NCBI GenBank assembly: GCA_013812385.1
Contig: JACCTM010000495.1
Location: 1-6,077 of the forward strand
Origin: Geodermatophilaceae bacterium
Lineage (GTDB): Bacteria > Actinomycetota > Actinomycetes > Mycobacteriales > Geodermatophilaceae
Length of the DNA stretch: 6,077 bases
Direction of reading: 5' to 3'
Under the pieces are notes generated by a model that was given only the letters and a program-made list of their open reading frames with translations, made no database searches and had not been told where the DNA came from. The position numbers and the translations under genes are program-made. Within the stretch, counting starts at the first letter, position 1; every line of letters starts with the position of its first letter. This document shows positions 5,764 to 6,077 of this stretch, piece after piece.

Positions 5764-6077
5764 GTGTCCAGCGCCACCGCCCAGCCCACCTCCGAGCAGA
5801 CCACCTGGTTGACCCGGGAGGCCCACGACCGCCTGCGCGCCGAGCTCGACCAGCTCATCGCCGGGCGTCCGGCGATGAGCGCTGAGATCAACGCGCGGCG
5901 CGAGGAGGGCGACCTGAAAGAGAACGGCGGCTACCACGCGGCCAAGGAGGAGCAGGGCAAGGCTGAAGCCCGGATCCGGCAACTCAACGACCTGTTGGAC
6001 GGCGCCGAGGTCGGCGACCCGCCCGACCATGCCGAGGTGGCCGCGCTCGGGACGGTGGTGACGGTGCGCTTCGTCGG
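5764..6077 (+). CDS. greA: Transcription elongation factor GreA (3' end outside window)
   Basis: GreA enters the secondary channel of RNA polymerase and stimulates cleavage of backtracked RNA, rescuing paused complexes. The window holds the first 104 codons of about 165. The N-terminal coiled coil starts at WLTREAHDRLRAELDQLIAGRP (15-36), in mycobacterial style. Its tip, RREEGDLKENGGYHAAKEE (45-63), carries the acidic residues D50 and E53 that match the catalytic Asp and Glu of E. coli GreA (D41, E44). The return helix is EARIRQLNDLLDGAEVG, and the FKBP-like C-terminal domain is just beginning (LGTVVTVRFVG) at the right edge. The GTG start is backed by AGGAG eight bases upstream, and the first 12 or so residues are a variable Ser/Thr-rich lead. 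It is divergent from mca, as remembered for M. tuberculosis. Confidence 0.96.
   Translation, partial: MSSATAQPTSEQTTWLTREAHDRLRAELDQLIAGRPAMSAEINARREEGDLKENGGYHAAKEEQGKAEARIRQLNDLLDGAEVGDPPDHAEVAALGTVVTVRFV

Noticed and set aside
1..6077. Mobile element, CRISPR array, tRNA/rRNA or riboswitch
   Set aside because: No transposase or integrase, no terminal inverted repeats, no regularly spaced repeats, no tRNA-like cloverleaf and no intergenic space large enough for a structured RNA other than 5610-5763, where none was recognised.

Overview
This 6,077-base window is GC-rich chromosomal DNA from an actinobacterium. Two things point to a mycothiol-producing member of the Actinomycetia: a convincing mycothiol S-conjugate amidase (Mca), an enzyme of the thiol used by this group in place of glutathione, and a GreA of mycobacterial or Streptomyces type. 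The genus cannot be fixed from this sequence. Nothing suggests a mobile element, prophage, CRISPR array or RNA gene, and coding density is close to total.

Layout. Bases 1-752 (+) hold the C-terminal half of a haem catalase cut by the left edge. A strong 14-bp hairpin (764-800) lies in the short convergent gap after it. Five minus-strand genes then fill 814-5609. In transcription order they are mca, a 109-residue single-pass membrane protein, a 711-residue major facilitator transporter with a thymidylate-kinase-like C-terminal domain, a zinc-ribbon SAM-dependent methyltransferase, and a LysE-family exporter. Junctions are tight: a 4-base ATGA overlap, a 44-base overlap, a 4-base GTGA overlap and a 9-base gap. 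A single, largely translationally coupled operon is the simplest reading. A 154-base divergent intergenic region (5610-5763) separates mca from greA (+), which runs off the right edge.

How the genes may work together. Mca cleaves mycothiol S-conjugates of electrophiles into glucosaminyl-inositol and an N-acetylcysteine S-conjugate (a mercapturic acid), which must leave the cell. Finding two putative exporters and a methyltransferase downstream in the apparent operon suggests a detoxify-and-export unit. This is inference: the transporter substrates cannot be read from sequence. The greA / mca / small membrane protein block resembles the Mycobacterium tuberculosis Rv1080c-Rv1083 region (from memory).

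The most unusual item is the transporter's C-terminal domain. It aligns along its length with thymidylate kinase but has lost the P-loop lysine, the DR(Y/F/H) arginine and the REPG motif. It looks like a pseudo-kinase attached to a membrane transporter.
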